From Niabella pedocola (GTDB lineage Bacteria > Bacteroidota > Bacteroidia > Chitinophagales > Chitinophagaceae): 64,000 bases of DNA. The notes under the pieces are model-generated. The model made no database searches and was not told the origin of the DNA. It worked only from the letters and a program-made list of their open reading frames with translations. Every line of letters begins with the position of its first letter. Position 1 is the first letter of the stretch. The translations under genes and the position numbers were made by a program. The DNA is taken from positions 558,001 to 622,000 of the forward strand of contig NZ_JAJNEC010000004.1 of assembly GCF_021044425.1 (NCBI RefSeq), read 5' to 3'. Shown here piece by piece: positions 8,677 to 18,293 of the stretch.

Positions 8677-9906
8677 TTAATCCGGATATAAAAGATACTT
8701 TGCCCGTATGGCCTTAAATTTCCGCAATCCGGGTTCCCAGCTTTTTCGAATATCCGCTTCTGATACTCCCGCAATGATCTGTTTTCTTAACTGATCGGTA
8801 CCTATGCGCAGATCAAAAGCCGATATGTCCTGGTTCGCTCTTCCGGGACTGAAGAAACGGGCTTTATCCGGATAGGCCTTGTATAGTTCAATGACCCATG
8901 ATAAATTAATCTGGCGGCTTTGCCGAAGCTTGCTAACAGGATAATTGCGAAGGTCAAGACCATAACAAACAGCGTCCTTATGATTGGGTCGCTCACTCAT
9001 CCCGGGAATACTTACCGGCTTGTACGAAAATGAATATTTGTCTTTCAACGCAGGCGCCCCTAATATGGTAAATGGCATATACGTTCCCCGGCCTTCATTA
9101 ATAGCGGTGCCTTCAAACATACACAGACTGGGAAAAAGCATTACAGCCTGCTGTGTATTTAAATTGGGTGAGGGATGTACCGGTAGTACGTAAGACATGC
9201 GATGGTTATAATTAGCAACTTTTATAATCGTGATCTTACATGGTTTTTTAAGATAGCCCTCGCCGTTCAGATATTGTGCAAACTCTCCTATTGTCATACC
9301 ATGGGTCATCGGTGTATAATGTATCCCAATGGCCGATTTAAACCGATCATCCGTCATCACCGGGCCGTCTACTACATACCCGTTAGGATTTGGCCGGTCG
9401 AGAATGAGCAGTTCTTTATCGTTTTCGGCACAGGCCTCCATCACATATTCAAGCGTATTGATATTTGTATAATAACGGCAGCCCACATCCTGAATATCAA
9501 AAACCATTAGGTCGATATCTGCCAGCTGTTCTTTGGTCGGCTTCTCGTTCCTACCATATAATGAAATGATAGGGATGCCCGTTTTAGCATCTTTTTCATC
9601 GCCCACCACCGCTCCATTGCTGGCATTGCCCCTAAAGCCATGCTCGGGGCCAAATACTTTTACAATTTTAATTCCAAGACTTAATAAACTGTCTACACTG
9701 CTTGTTTTACCAATTATGGAACTTTGATTTGCCACCAGGCCAATCCGTTTCCCTTTTAGATAAGACAAATATTTTCCGGTCTGGTCGGCACCGGTAATAA
9801 TTGCCGGCTTATCAGGTGCACCGGCAACAGACGATGCATATGTAGTGCATTCAATGTGACCGATTGCCAGAAGTGCTAAAAAAAAAATCGAAGTAATTCT
9901 CATCAT
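8677..9906 (-). CDS. namZ: DUF1343 / exo-beta-N-acetylmuramidase NamZ family
   Basis: A 409-residue secreted protein with a signal peptide in the first 25 residues. Family marks are GKRIGLVANQSS, FGPEHGFRG (about 84-92), YGRNEKPT, DIQDVGCRYYTNINT, ILDRPNPNGYVVDGP, FEGTAINEGRGT and GAPAL. The founding NamZ enzymes release MurNAc from the non-reducing end of peptidoglycan glycans, so the likely role is use of cell-wall fragments in the periplasm. Nearby sugar genes are compatible with this, but no murQ, amgK or murU is in the window. ATG at 9906, or one codon later at 9903. Confidence 0.85.
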   Translation of the reverse strand: MMRITSIFFLALLAIGHIECTTYASSVAGAPDKPAIITGADQTGKYLSYLKGKRIGLVANQSSIIGKTSSVDSLLSLGIKIVKVFGPEHGFRGNASNGAVVGDEKDAKTGIPIISLYGRNEKPTKEQLADIDLMVFDIQDVGCRYYTNINTLEYVMEACAENDKELLILDRPNPNGYVVDGPVMTDDRFKSAIGIHYTPMTHGMTIGEFAQYLNGEGYLKKPCKITIIKVANYNHRMSYVLPVHPSPNLNTQQAVMLFPSLCMFEGTAINEGRGTYMPFTILGAPALKDKYSFSYKPVSIPGMSERPNHKDAVCYGLDLRNYPVSKLRQSRQINLSWVIELYKAYPDKARFFSPGRANQDISAFDLRIGTDQLRKQIIAGVSEADIRKSWEPGLRKFKAIRAKYLLYPD

Positions 9907-10151
9907 TTTAAAAAGGATTGTAACGCTATATTCAATTGTAAAAAATGTTACCTAAGCAGATGCAACCAATATAAGGTAGCTTATAGATCGCTATGGCATA
10001 ATGTGACCGTTATAAAAGTAACTAAATATTCCGTATGAGGAATAAAATATCTGGCTTCACCCCTGTTAACAAGGCCTCGGTTATATCAAAACACCGTTTT
10101 AATGACCTGATAACCGATCCTTGTACATTCAACCTGATCTGTTTTTTCTCA
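9907..10151. other. Intergenic gap without recognised gene
   Basis: AT-rich spacer upstream of namZ and downstream of the terminator at 10152. It should hold the namZ promoter, but I cannot pick out a clear box. Confidence 0.3.
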
Positions 10152-10198
10152 AAAAGATAAGGAGCGGCCGTATTAAAAACACCCGCTCCTTATCTTTT
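10152..10198 (-). terminator. Intrinsic terminator after the TIM-barrel isomerase gene
   Basis: A perfect 16-bp inverted repeat: AAAAGATAAGGAGCGG at 10152-10167 and its complement at 10183-10198, with a 15-base loop. The arms end in A/T runs on both sides, so it could stop transcription in either direction. It lies just past the stop codon of the leftward gene ending at 10216. Confidence 0.85.
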
Positions 10199-10215
10199 GT
10201 ATCTCCCGGTTCCGG

Positions 10216-11139
10216 TCAGGAAACGCCCATTACTTTTTTCAGCAAGGCCAGTGTTGCCCGGATTCCGTCATATTCGCCCAGTTCGTTCCCCTCGTACTCA
10301 ATTCCTACAATGCCCGAAAACCCGGATGTTTTCATAATATCAAAAATCCGCTTATAATCGGTTTCGATACAATTTCCATTGGCATCAAAATCGTACGATT
10401 TAGCGCTTACCCCTTTTGCAAAAGGCAGCAGCTCCTTTACTCCCAGATAACGATCATATTCTTCAATGCATTTCCAGTTTTCGCCGCGCTTCAGGCAGAA
10501 GTTGCCAAAATCAGGAAGCGTGCCCACCGTTTTTTTACCAACCGCTTTCATTACGCCGCTCAGCCATTTCCCATCGGAGGAATAGCCCCCGTGATTTTCC
10601 ACGATCACGTTTATTTTTTCCTTTGCGGCGTATTCTCCCAACCGGCCCAGCCCGTCCACGGCGGCTTTCGCCACTTCTTCTGCGGTACCGTTGCCGGCCG
10701 CATTTACCCGGATGGTTTTACATCCCAGGTGTTTAGCAGCGTGTACCCATTTATAATGGTTCTCTACAGCTTTTTTCCGTTCGGCATCGTTGGTATTCCC
10801 CAGTTCGCCTTCTCCATCGCACATGATCAGATGATTGGTTACACCGTTGTCTTTACATACAGCAAGCAGCTGGTTCAGGTAAGCAGTATCCTCTGCCTTG
10901 TCTTTAAAAAACTGGTTTACATATTCCACAATTGAAATCCCAAATTCCTTTTTCGCGATCCGGGGAAAGTCCAGGTTGGTGATCTGCTTTTTTTGCAAAG
11001 CGCGATGCAGCGACCATTCTGCCAGCGAAATGGGATAGGTTTTAGGCTTTCCGGTTCCGGCAATCAATGAAGGGCCAGCCAAAACTCCGGCAGCTAAAAC
11101 AGATGTTCTCTTTAAAAATTCTTTCCGGTTAATATCCAT
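10216..11139 (-). CDS. Sugar phosphate isomerase/epimerase-like TIM-barrel protein
   Basis: A 307-residue protein of the AP-endonuclease-2 / xylose-isomerase-like TIM-barrel fold. The N-terminus [19 protein letters not shown] resembles a twin-arginine export signal with RK in place of RR. Metal-site segments are [28 protein letters not shown] and [11 protein letters not shown]. Proteins of this kind in Bacteroidota stand beside GMC dehydrogenases and Gfo/Idh/MocA enzymes and act on keto- or epimerised sugars, which fits this location about 140 bp after the GMC small-subunit gene. The exact substrate is unknown. It may be transcribed separately, since a hairpin lies between it and the upstream pair. 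Confidence 0.82.
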   Translation of the reverse strand: MDINRKEFLKRTSVLAAGVLAGPSLIAGTGKPKTYPISLAEWSLHRALQKKQITNLDFPRIAKKEFGISIVEYVNQFFKDKAEDTAYLNQLLAVCKDNGVTNHLIMCDGEGELGNTNDAERKKAVENHYKWVHAAKHLGCKTIRVNAAGNGTAEEVAKAAVDGLGRLGEYAAKEKINVIVENHGGYSSDGKWLSGVMKAVGKKTVGTLPDFGNFCLKRGENWKCIEEYDRYLGVKELLPFAKGVSAKSYDFDANGNCIETDYKRIFDIMKTSGFSGIVGIEYEGNELGEYDGIRATLALLKKVMGVS

Positions 11140-11175
11140 GTTAAAAATTTAGAATATGTCAATTAAAAATAAATA

Positions 11176-11231
11176 GCCGCAGATTCGCTGACTGTGCCGC
11201 TGCACCATGTAATCATTAGCGAATCTGCGGC
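11176..11231 (-). terminator. Probable terminator after the GMC pair
   Basis: GCCGCAGATTCGCT at 11176-11189 is repeated as its exact complement at 11218-11231, with a 28-base loop. On the minus strand the hairpin is followed by a T-rich run. It separates the GMC/small-subunit pair from the isomerase gene. Confidence 0.6.
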
Positions 11232-11279
11232 AAATAATGTATAAAACAGTATTGAAGCAATCCTGTTTTGCCCGCATGT

Positions 11280-11939
11280 TTACAGCGCCCAGGCCTTATC
11301 TCCTTTTTTGTAGGGATAGGCACCATCAAATTTCCCGGGGGTTTCAATATAACGCAACGCCTGCTCTGCGCCGGGCTTGGAAGTAAAGTATCCCCAAAGA
11401 GTCAATTGCTTAAGCATGGTAAAATAATGCGGCGGATAACTTTGCTTTAACTTCACCGCACCAAAATTTTTCTTGGCTTCTTCTGCTTTAACCCATTCGT
11501 CCTGCTTGGCATCGAAGGCCTCTTTTTCTTTTTTATATGCATCCGTTTTTGAAAATGCCTTTGCCTCTTTATCCAGTTCCGTCAGGAAGGCCGTCTTTTC
11601 GGTTGCAGACAGGTCGTTGAAGCCTTTTTTATATTTTGCCTCGCAGGCTTCCTGCAACTTGCCGACGCCCTCATGAAATGCCTTCTGTTCGTTTTCGCGG
11701 TAGCAGTCCGTTACAATCGTTTTCATAAAATTACCGATCTGCGCCGCCTTTGCACCCGGAGAATCCGGTGTGGTGGGAATGATCGTTTCTCCAACTTCAT
11801 CCAGCAATGCAACGATCTCCGGTGAAAAGGTACCGGCCTTGATGGCGGCATTTTTACAACCCGACAAAAAAACTTCAGCGCCAATAACGGTACCCCCTAA
11901 CAAGATACCAACGCGTGATAAAGCTTCTCTTCTGTTCAT
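11280..11939 (-). CDS. Gluconate 2-dehydrogenase subunit 3 family, Tat lipoprotein
   Basis: A 219-residue small subunit of the Gluconate_2-dh3 family, the partner of membrane-linked GMC flavin dehydrogenases. The N-terminus has a twin-arginine motif NRREALSRVG and a lipobox FLSGC with Cys28, so it is probably folded in the cytoplasm, exported by Tat and lipidated, carrying the flavoprotein with it. Further family marks are IIPTTPDSPGAKAAQIGNF and the C-terminal GYFTSKPGAEQALRY. A Lys/Glu/Ala-rich insertion around residues 95-150 makes it longer than the second copy in this window (187 residues). It lies 53 bp after the GMC gene and is surely co-transcribed with it. Confidence 0.85.
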   Translation of the reverse strand: MNRREALSRVGILLGGTVIGAEVFLSGCKNAAIKAGTFSPEIVALLDEVGETIIPTTPDSPGAKAAQIGNFMKTIVTDCYRENEQKAFHEGVGKLQEACEAKYKKGFNDLSATEKTAFLTELDKEAKAFSKTDAYKKEKEAFDAKQDEWVKAEEAKKNFGAVKLKQSYPPHYFTMLKQLTLWGYFTSKPGAEQALRYIETPGKFDGAYPYKKGDKAWAL

Positions 11940-11992
11940 TTATCTGTAGTTTAAAAACCCGCAAGGTTTGTGACTTCTTGCAGATTCTATGA

Positions 11993-13675
11993 TTAAAGAT
12001 TTTGTTTTTTCAATTCATTTACGGCATAGTCTACAGCCCGGGCGGTAAAGGCCATATAGGTCAATGACGGGTTCACGCAATTTGCAGAAGTCATAAAAGA
12101 ACCGTCGGTTACAAATACGTTGGGCGCATCCCAAACCTGGTTCCATTTATTTACCACGGATGTTTTCGGATCCGCGCCCATACGCGCTGTTCCCATTTCA
12201 TGGATTCCACGACCGATGGTACCGTCACCCTCCCTTCCTTTTACATCTTTTACGCCCGCTTTTTCCAGCATCTCAATGGCATCATTCTTCATATCGACCC
12301 GCATTTTCCGCTCATTGTCTTTCCATTCCGCATCAATCGCTAATACATTCAGCCCCCACTTGTCTTTGGTATTTTTATCCAGTGTTACCTGGTTTTCGTG
12401 GTAAGGAAGAATTTCTCCAAAACCTCCGATGTTCATCGTCCAGGAACCTGGCTCCGTTAAGGATTCTTTCAGGGCCACACCAATGGTTTGCTCTTCTGCA
12501 GACGCGTTACCCCGGCCTCTTCCGCCACCGCCCTGGTAACCAAAGCCGCGCAAATAATCGCGTTTGTCGCCATTCATGTTCCGGAAACGCGGTATATAAA
12601 TTCCATTGGCTCTGCGCCCGAATATATATTTATCTTCAAATCCTTCCACACGGCCGGCAGCACCCACACCCAGGTGGTGATCCATCAGGTTATGCCCCAG
12701 CTCTCCACTGGCACTGCCCAATCCGCCGGGCCAGATATCGGTGGCAGAGTTCATCAGGATCCAGGTACTGTTTAATGTAGACGCATTCAGGAAAACGATC
12801 TTTGCATTGTATACATAGGTCTTATTGGTTTCTGCATCCAGCACCTCTACACCGGTTGCCCGTTTTTTGTCTTTATCATATAAAATCTTCGTTACAATGC
12901 TCCAGGGCCGGAGGGTAAGATTACCGGTTTTCATTGCAGCCGGCAAGGTAGAAGACTGCGTGCTGAAATAGCCGCCGTAGGGGCAACCCAGCCAGCATTT
13001 ATTCCGGTACTGGCAGTTGGTACGGCCGGGCAACGGCTGCGTAATATTGGCCACCCGTCCGATGATCATATGCCGCTGTCCTTTATAAATATCTTTGATG
13101 CGGGATGCGATGTCTTTTTCAACGATCGTCATATCCATCGGTGGCAGAAACTGCCCGTCCGGCAAATGCGGGATGCCATCCCTGTTACCACTGATCCCCG
13201 CAAATTTTTCCACATAATCGTACCAGGGCGCTACATCTTTATAACGCACCGGCCAGTCAACAGCAACCCCTTCTTTAGCATTGGCTTCAAAATCCAGGTC
13301 GGCCCAACGATAACTCTGGCGCCCCCATAACAGCGAACGTCCTCCCACATGATACCCGCGGAACCAATCGAAACGTTTCACCTCGGTATAGGGCGATTCT
13401 TTTTCATCTACCCACCAGTCGAGATTGGTTTCATTCAGCGGATAATCGCGGTTCAGCACCGGATGATCCTTGATCATTTCCTGGGTTTTGCTTCCCCTGT
13501 GCGGAAGCTCCCAGGGCGCCTTACCGGCATTGACATAGTCTTTTACATGCTCGATGTTTTTACCGCGTTCCAGCATGATGACCTTCAATCCTTTTTCTGT
13601 AAGTTCTTTTGCAGCCCACCCTCCGGAAACTCCGCTGCCGATGACGATCGCATCGTAAGTATTATTTTCTGCCAT
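11993..13675 (-). CDS. GMC family FAD-dependent sugar oxidoreductase
   Basis: A 560-residue flavin dehydrogenase of the GMC family. The FAD-binding Rossmann motif VIGSGVSGGWAAKEL is at 11-25. A Cys-rich stretch (CQYRNKCWLGCPYGG) sits near residues 220-234. The C-terminal GMC domain has the catalytic-region segment GIHEMGTARMG and ends NPSLTYMAFTARAVDYA. No signal peptide is visible, so export likely depends on the Tat-bearing small subunit. This form is known from glucoside 3-dehydrogenases, which oxidise C3 of sugars and glycosides, but the substrate here is inference. About 500 bp upstream is non-coding and should contain the promoter. Confidence 0.88.
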   Translation of the reverse strand: MAENNTYDAIVIGSGVSGGWAAKELTEKGLKVIMLERGKNIEHVKDYVNAGKAPWELPHRGSKTQEMIKDHPVLNRDYPLNETNLDWWVDEKESPYTEVKRFDWFRGYHVGGRSLLWGRQSYRWADLDFEANAKEGVAVDWPVRYKDVAPWYDYVEKFAGISGNRDGIPHLPDGQFLPPMDMTIVEKDIASRIKDIYKGQRHMIIGRVANITQPLPGRTNCQYRNKCWLGCPYGGYFSTQSSTLPAAMKTGNLTLRPWSIVTKILYDKDKKRATGVEVLDAETNKTYVYNAKIVFLNASTLNSTWILMNSATDIWPGGLGSASGELGHNLMDHHLGVGAAGRVEGFEDKYIFGRRANGIYIPRFRNMNGDKRDYLRGFGYQGGGGRGRGNASAEEQTIGVALKESLTEPGSWTMNIGGFGEILPYHENQVTLDKNTKDKWGLNVLAIDAEWKDNERKMRVDMKNDAIEMLEKAGVKDVKGREGDGTIGRGIHEMGTARMGADPKTSVVNKWNQVWDAPNVFVTDGSFMTSANCVNPSLTYMAFTARAVDYAVNELKKQNL

Positions 13676-14164
13676 TAAACTGTTTTTAAAAAAATCTAAA
13701 AATCGTTAGTGAAAAAATAAACAATCATTTAATAGCCATAAAAGTATCGTTTTAAATTTAAATTCCCTGTTATTTTTTCTACAATTATATAAACGGTATT
13801 GTGTGTTTAATACATACCCACTCTTTCTTCATTTTTTTAGATTTTTTTCAATAAAAAATCTGTTCCATTTGACGGCGCAGCGCCATACAAACAGCTGTTC
13901 CCGTTTTTCATTTTAATAAAAAGACCGCCTTATTCCTGTAACGCTATTCTCCGTTGCTAAGATGCTGAAACCCAGAAAAAAATCCATGCAGGAAGATCCG
14001 TATGCAATAAAAACAGGCGGGTGTCGCCATATGGCTATTGAACGCACCCGCGGCACCACATCGCCCTCCGGCCCGGCGGCGCTTTCCGAAATCAAAAAGG
14101 CGTTTACCTTTTGGCGGCGAAACGATCAGCAACACCGCTGCAGGAGGATTTATCCGGAATGATT
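13676..14164. other. Intergenic region between GMC operon and clpS
   Basis: About 490 bp between divergent genes. The left half is A/T-rich and probably carries the GMC promoter; the right half is G/C-rich with no recognisable gene. Confidence 0.3.
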
Positions 14165-14172
14165 TATCTTTG
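14165..14172 (+). promoter_or_regulatory. -7 promoter box TATCTTTG, leaderless start of clpS
   Basis: A full TAnnTTTG match exactly four bases before the ATG at 14177. It decides the start: the in-frame ATG at 14111 would lie upstream of the promoter. Confidence 0.6.
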
Positions 14173-14176
14173 CATC

Positions 14177-14479
14177 ATGAGTTTTTCCGGAACCAACCCG
14201 TTTACAAAAACAGAGGTAGCAACCGACGTCCTCACGGCAGAAGCCGCTTCCTGGCAACTGATCGTATGGAATGATGAAGTAAACACTTTTGAATGGGTGA
14301 TCGAAACCCTGATGGAGGTTTGCGGGCATAGTTATGAACAGGCCGAGCAGTGTTCCTATATCATTCACTTCAAAGGTAAATACTCCGTAAAGGAGGGCAT
14401 GTACGAAGACCTTGAACCGATGTGCAACGCCATCCTCGAGCGTGGTATTTCGGCTACGATAGAAGAGCTGGTATCCTAA
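14177..14479 (+). CDS. clpS: ATP-dependent Clp protease adaptor ClpS
   Basis: A 100-residue ClpS. The core WQLIVWNDEVNTFEWVIETLMEVCGHS (from about residue 25) holds the NDxxNT motif that recognises N-terminal hydrophobic residues, and AEQCSYIIHFKGKYSVKEG is the second half of the fold. ClpS delivers N-degron substrates to ClpAP/ClpCP. The start at 14177 was chosen because the -7 box lies four bases upstream; an in-frame ATG at 14111 would add 22 non-conserved residues. The next gene is aat, which makes N-degrons, so the two act in one pathway and are probably one transcript. Confidence 0.93.
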   Translation: MSFSGTNPFTKTEVATDVLTAEAASWQLIVWNDEVNTFEWVIETLMEVCGHSYEQAEQCSYIIHFKGKYSVKEGMYEDLEPMCNAILERGISATIEELVS

Positions 14480-14500
14480 TCAACACCACTACCTCATTCC

Positions 14501-15154
14501 ATGGCTATTTTTGCGTTGTCAGACGAACTTTATTTTCCGCCGGCGCACCTGGCGGAAAAGGATGGTTTGCTGGCCATCGGCGGCGACCTCAGTCCGCAAC
14601 GGCTTTTGCTGGCCTATGCCTTCGGTATTTTTCCCTGGTATGAAACCGCTCCCATTCTTTGGTGGAGCCCCGATCCGCGCTTTGTATTATTCCCGGATGA
14701 ATTCCGGCGCAGTAAAACCGTGCGTTCGCTCATCAACAAGAACGCCTTTCAATTTACCATGAATACGGCATTTGAAGCCGTGATCCGTCATTGCCAGCAG
14801 GTAAAGCGCAGCAACCAGGAGGGCACCTGGATCACCGAAGCAATCGTGGCGGCTTATCATACCCTTCACCTGCAGGGATACGCACACAGTGCGGAAGTAT
14901 GGCAGGAAGGCGTATTGGTAGGCGGCCTTTATGGTATCCGGCTGGGCCGTGTATTTTTTGGAGAAAGTATGTTCAGCCTTGTCAGCAATGCCTCCCGCTA
15001 CGCATTTGACCGGTATGTAGCGCACCTGAAAAATGAACAGGTCGCGCTGATCGATTGCCAGGTCTATTCAGAATACCTGGAAAGTATGGGAGCGCGCATG
15101 ATCGATGGCAACACGTTTGATGCGCTTTTAAAAGAATTTATTCCTGCCCGGTAA
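14501..15154 (+). CDS. aat: Leucyl/phenylalanyl-tRNA-protein transferase
   Basis: A 217-residue Aat with the family's hallmark segments: FPPAHLAEKDGLLAIGGDLSP near the N-terminus, AYAFGIFPWY, WWSPDPRFVLFP, NQEGTWITEAIVAAYHTLH, HSAEVWQEG and GGLYGIRLGRVFFGESMFS. It transfers Leu or Phe from tRNA to N-terminal Lys/Arg, creating destabilising N-termini that ClpS binds. It starts 21 bp after clpS on the same strand. No signal peptide; cytoplasmic. Confidence 0.95.
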   Translation: MAIFALSDELYFPPAHLAEKDGLLAIGGDLSPQRLLLAYAFGIFPWYETAPILWWSPDPRFVLFPDEFRRSKTVRSLINKNAFQFTMNTAFEAVIRHCQQVKRSNQEGTWITEAIVAAYHTLHLQGYAHSAEVWQEGVLVGGLYGIRLGRVFFGESMFSLVSNASRYAFDRYVAHLKNEQVALIDCQVYSEYLESMGARMIDGNTFDALLKEFIPAR

Positions 15155-15392
15155 CTTGAAGATACGGGATAGCCTTAGCGTTTAGGTTGCAGCAATCAGT
15201 TTTCAGTGTCATTTGTTGATTACATCCGGGCCCGGTGGAAGTAAAGCATCTAAACGTAATGATCTCATTCCTGCTCCTTCATCTCATCACTGCAGAAACC
15301 CCATAAAATCCGGAAATTGAGCGTCTCACACCAGACATGCACAGGATCTAACGTAAAACTTTAAACGTTGAACCAGGAACAGAACATGCCTT

Positions 15393-16124
15393 TTAAAACC
15401 GGGTGCCGATATAGTGCGGCAGCATCTCCCTCCAGGTTGGCCAGTCGTGTTTATAATTTTCTCCCCAGTTGTCAAATTCGTAATAGATGCCTTTATCATA
15501 AAGGAGCTTTGCAAACTCGCCCCCGGCTTTGGGATCCTCATATGCACCGGCACCTGTTAGAATATGGATATGCGGACTTTTCCGGATCTGTTCCAGGATC
15601 CCATGATCGGTAAGGTTGGGCATATAATGCCAGGGACTGTTATAGTATACCGTATCATTGATGAATCCATCGGTATAATAGGTAAGATCATATACACCGC
15701 TCATCGCAATCACACCGGCCAGCAGGTCCGGACGTTTTAAGAACAGGTTCATACTGTGCAGCGCGCCGAAGGAAGCTCCGCTGATAAATATCGGCGTATC
15801 ATCACCAGACGTTGTTTTTATATATGGAATCACTTCATTGTACACATAGGCATTCCATTGCTCATGCCGCTGCGCTTTGTCCCAGTTATTCATGTTTTTA
15901 TTCAGCCAGCTTTCGTTGTTCACACTGTCAATCGAATACACTTTCAGCTCGCCTTCATTGATGAACGGTGCCAGGCTGTCGATCAGCTGAAACCGCTCGT
16001 ACTCCAGGTAATCTGCCCCCGCTGTGGGCACCAGCAATAACACGGTACCAAAATGACCATAAGAAACGATCGGCATTTCCTTTTGAAGGGATGGGCTGTA
16101 CCAGGAGTTGATATGCTTATTCAT
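15393..16124 (-). CDS. Esterase family protein (alpha/beta hydrolase)
   Basis: A 243-residue alpha/beta hydrolase of the putative-esterase (esterase D-like) family. The nucleophile elbow is GASFGA (Ser near residue 117) and the acidic and His parts of the triad are probably in ILTGAGAYEDP and YKHDWPTW. No signal peptide, so cytoplasmic. It begins with a strong HFGTVLLLVPTAGAD segment. The acyl substrate is unknown; the closeness of a sialate O-acetylesterase gene upstream suggests deacylation of sugar esters, but that is inference. Short 7-bp repeats lie on both sides of the gene. Confidence 0.8.
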   Translation of the reverse strand: MNKHINSWYSPSLQKEMPIVSYGHFGTVLLLVPTAGADYLEYERFQLIDSLAPFINEGELKVYSIDSVNNESWLNKNMNNWDKAQRHEQWNAYVYNEVIPYIKTTSGDDTPIFISGASFGALHSMNLFLKRPDLLAGVIAMSGVYDLTYYTDGFINDTVYYNSPWHYMPNLTDHGILEQIRKSPHIHILTGAGAYEDPKAGGEFAKLLYDKGIYYEFDNWGENYKHDWPTWREMLPHYIGTRF

Positions 16125-16188
16125 AAACAGGATTTTAAATCTCCATACAAAATAAGCATTTTTAGTTGTATTATGAGATTCGAGCGGC

Positions 16189-16230
16189 GAGAATTGAGAA
16201 CTCAGAATTCAGCCTTCAGCGATCAGCTTA
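16189..16230. repeat. Degenerate 7-bp tandem repeat array (CAGCGAT type)
   Basis: Six units in register: GAGAATT, GAGAACT, CAGAATT, CAGCCTT, CAGCGAT, CAGCTTA. It lies upstream of the esterase gene. Confidence 0.6.
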
Positions 16231-16310
16231 AAATTCGAAATCGGGTGTCGGGTACCGGCATTAAGCACCCGAACCGCCGAACCTTAAACATGAAATACTG
16301 AGCCGGCCAC

Positions 16311-18293
16311 TCATTTTGTCTTTTTTGTAACCCCATCCCATTGATCCGTGCGGAAGGGTGAAGCAGGCAAACCGGCTCCATTCACCAGGTTTGCGTCCGG
16401 GTTATCGGCCCAGGCATAGCGCACCGCTACCGGTTGTTTTACCTCCGGAGCCTTTACCGTTATAGTGGATCCGTTGATGGTGGCATCTGCCCAGTAAAAT
16501 TTCTGGTCGGCACCGGCAACAGCAAAACCGGTGAGTTTACCTTCGCCGGCCTTCATTCCTGCAGCATGATCAAAGGTCAGCACGATCCTGTCGCCCGTTA
16601 TCTTTTGCGTTCTGTAACGCGGTCCGGAATATTCAATGGTCTTTTTATAATCCCTGTTCAGCGCAATCAGGGCCAGCCGGCGTCCTACTTCCTGTTTATT
16701 TTTCGGATGAATGTCTTTGGCATCACCGATATCAATGATGGTAGCCATACCGGTATTTGCAAGTTGTGTGGTCATCAACTGCGCCTCCCTCAGCTCGGCC
16801 CATGCAGAAGACCCCGGCTGATCGGCCCGTTTCATAAAGTTGGCCAGCTGTACAAAATAGAACGGGAAGTTGCCCGATGAAAATTTCGACCGCCAGTCTT
16901 TGATCATGGCCGGAAACAATTCCCTGTATTGATAGGCCCTGCCGGCGTTGGATTCTCCCTGGTACCAGATGGCGCCTTTGATGGTGTAGTTAATGACCGG
17001 ATTGATCATGGCGTTATAAAGCACTGTTGGCCGGTTGGGATTCTCCGGATTTTCAGGCGCCGGCGGCAGCTCTTTTAATGTATACGGCACCTTGTATAAC
17101 CAGCTTCCCGGGAGTTCTATTTTTTGCCCTGCAGCGTTTTTTATAAACAGCTGCGCAGGAGTTCCGTAGATGCCGCCGCCATTACTGTTGTCCGATACCC
17201 GAACGGTAAGATCGTTTGTTCCTTTTTTTATCAATCGCGCAGGAATCGTATACACCCGTTCCTTATTCCACCCATTGGTGGCACCGATCTGCACTCCGTT
17301 AAAATAGGTAATATCATCGTCATCTATGGGGCCAAGATTTAATGTAAGATCAGACGACGGCCAGTTATCGGGAATGCTGCATTTGCGTTTAAACCAGATC
17401 ACTCCGTCGAACCCCGGTAAGCCGTTATCTTCCACCAGCCCGGGTACCGGCATGGTTTTCCAGTCTGCCGTATTCAGATCCCCAGCGGCCCAAAGGGCAA
17501 CTCCGTTTTGGATGCCTTTGTCTGCTGCCTGTTTTTTTTCATTCCATTCAGCCATCTGTCGCTCAAACGTGGGCCGGTCTGTCTTTGGCGTTGCTTTAAT
17601 TTTTTGAGCAGCTGCAGCGAAATCGGGAAGTTGCTGCAAGGTTTCATAACTGGTCCAGGCCTCTGCGATGGTGCCCCCCCAGGAGCTATGGATAAGCCCG
17701 ATAGGGATCTTTGTTTTCTCATAGATTTCCCGGGCGAAAAAATAGGCCACGGAAGAAAACTCCGCTACTGTTGCGGGCGTGCAAACATCCCATCCGCTAT
17801 TGCGAACCGATAGTGCATTTTGAGGTTGGTTTGCGGTAACGTGCGTGGCTTGTAATAACCGGATGGATGGAAAATTGGCCCTGGCGATCTCCGCTTCATA
17901 ATTTAAAATCTTTCCCCAGCCGGCCAGCGGCATTTCCATATTGGATTGACCGGAGCACAACCAGACATCGCCGATGAGTACATTTTCCAGCGTAACGGTT
18001 TGGTCTTCCGCAATGGTGATCGTATAGGGGCCGCCATAAGCACCGGTCTTCACATGTACGCTCCAGTTACCGTTATCATCGGTTTTTGCCTGGTAGGTTC
18101 TTTTGTCCCATGAGGTTTGCACGGTAACGGTTTTGCCGGCGGTGGCTGTTCCCCAAAGCGCAGGTGTTGCTTTTTGCTGCAATACCATGTTACTGCTGAT
18201 AACGGCCGGCAGTTTTACTTCGGCGCATATCGGTGTTGACCAACCAATCGTAAGGACAAGGCATAGTAATGCTAAAAAGCGGCAAGATTTCAT
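16311..18293 (-). CDS. Sialate O-acetylesterase, secreted
   Basis: A 660-residue SGNH-type carbohydrate esterase. The Ser block is VWLCSGQSNMEMPL, and the Asp/His block is DAKDIHPKNKQEVGRRLALIAL. Between them are a galactose-binding-like domain (GPIDDDDITYFNGVQIGAT) and GAIWYQGESNAG, also conserved in the family. It removes O-acetyl groups from sialic acids or from other acetylated glycans. The start at 18293 gives a clean signal peptide (SCRFLALLCLVLTIGWSTPICAE); the open frame extends 24 codons further to 18365, which would put a second hydrophobic stretch in front. Confidence 0.88.
   Translation of the reverse strand: MKSCRFLALLCLVLTIGWSTPICAEVKLPAVISSNMVLQQKATPALWGTATAGKTVTVQTSWDKRTYQAKTDDNGNWSVHVKTGAYGGPYTITIAEDQTVTLENVLIGDVWLCSGQSNMEMPLAGWGKILNYEAEIARANFPSIRLLQATHVTANQPQNALSVRNSGWDVCTPATVAEFSSVAYFFAREIYEKTKIPIGLIHSSWGGTIAEAWTSYETLQQLPDFAAAAQKIKATPKTDRPTFERQMAEWNEKKQAADKGIQNGVALWAAGDLNTADWKTMPVPGLVEDNGLPGFDGVIWFKRKCSIPDNWPSSDLTLNLGPIDDDDITYFNGVQIGATNGWNKERVYTIPARLIKKGTNDLTVRVSDNSNGGGIYGTPAQLFIKNAAGQKIELPGSWLYKVPYTLKELPPAPENPENPNRPTVLYNAMINPVINYTIKGAIWYQGESNAGRAYQYRELFPAMIKDWRSKFSSGNFPFYFVQLANFMKRADQPGSSAWAELREAQLMTTQLANTGMATIIDIGDAKDIHPKNKQEVGRRLALIALNRDYKKTIEYSGPRYRTQKITGDRIVLTFDHAAGMKAGEGKLTGFAVAGADQKFYWADATINGSTITVKAPEVKQPVAVRYAWADNPDANLVNGAGLPASPFRTDQWDGVTKKTK

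Noticed and set aside
10152..10198. Riboswitch at the isomerase 3' end
   Set aside because: It is a simple perfect hairpin after a stop codon with A/T tails, better explained as a terminator.
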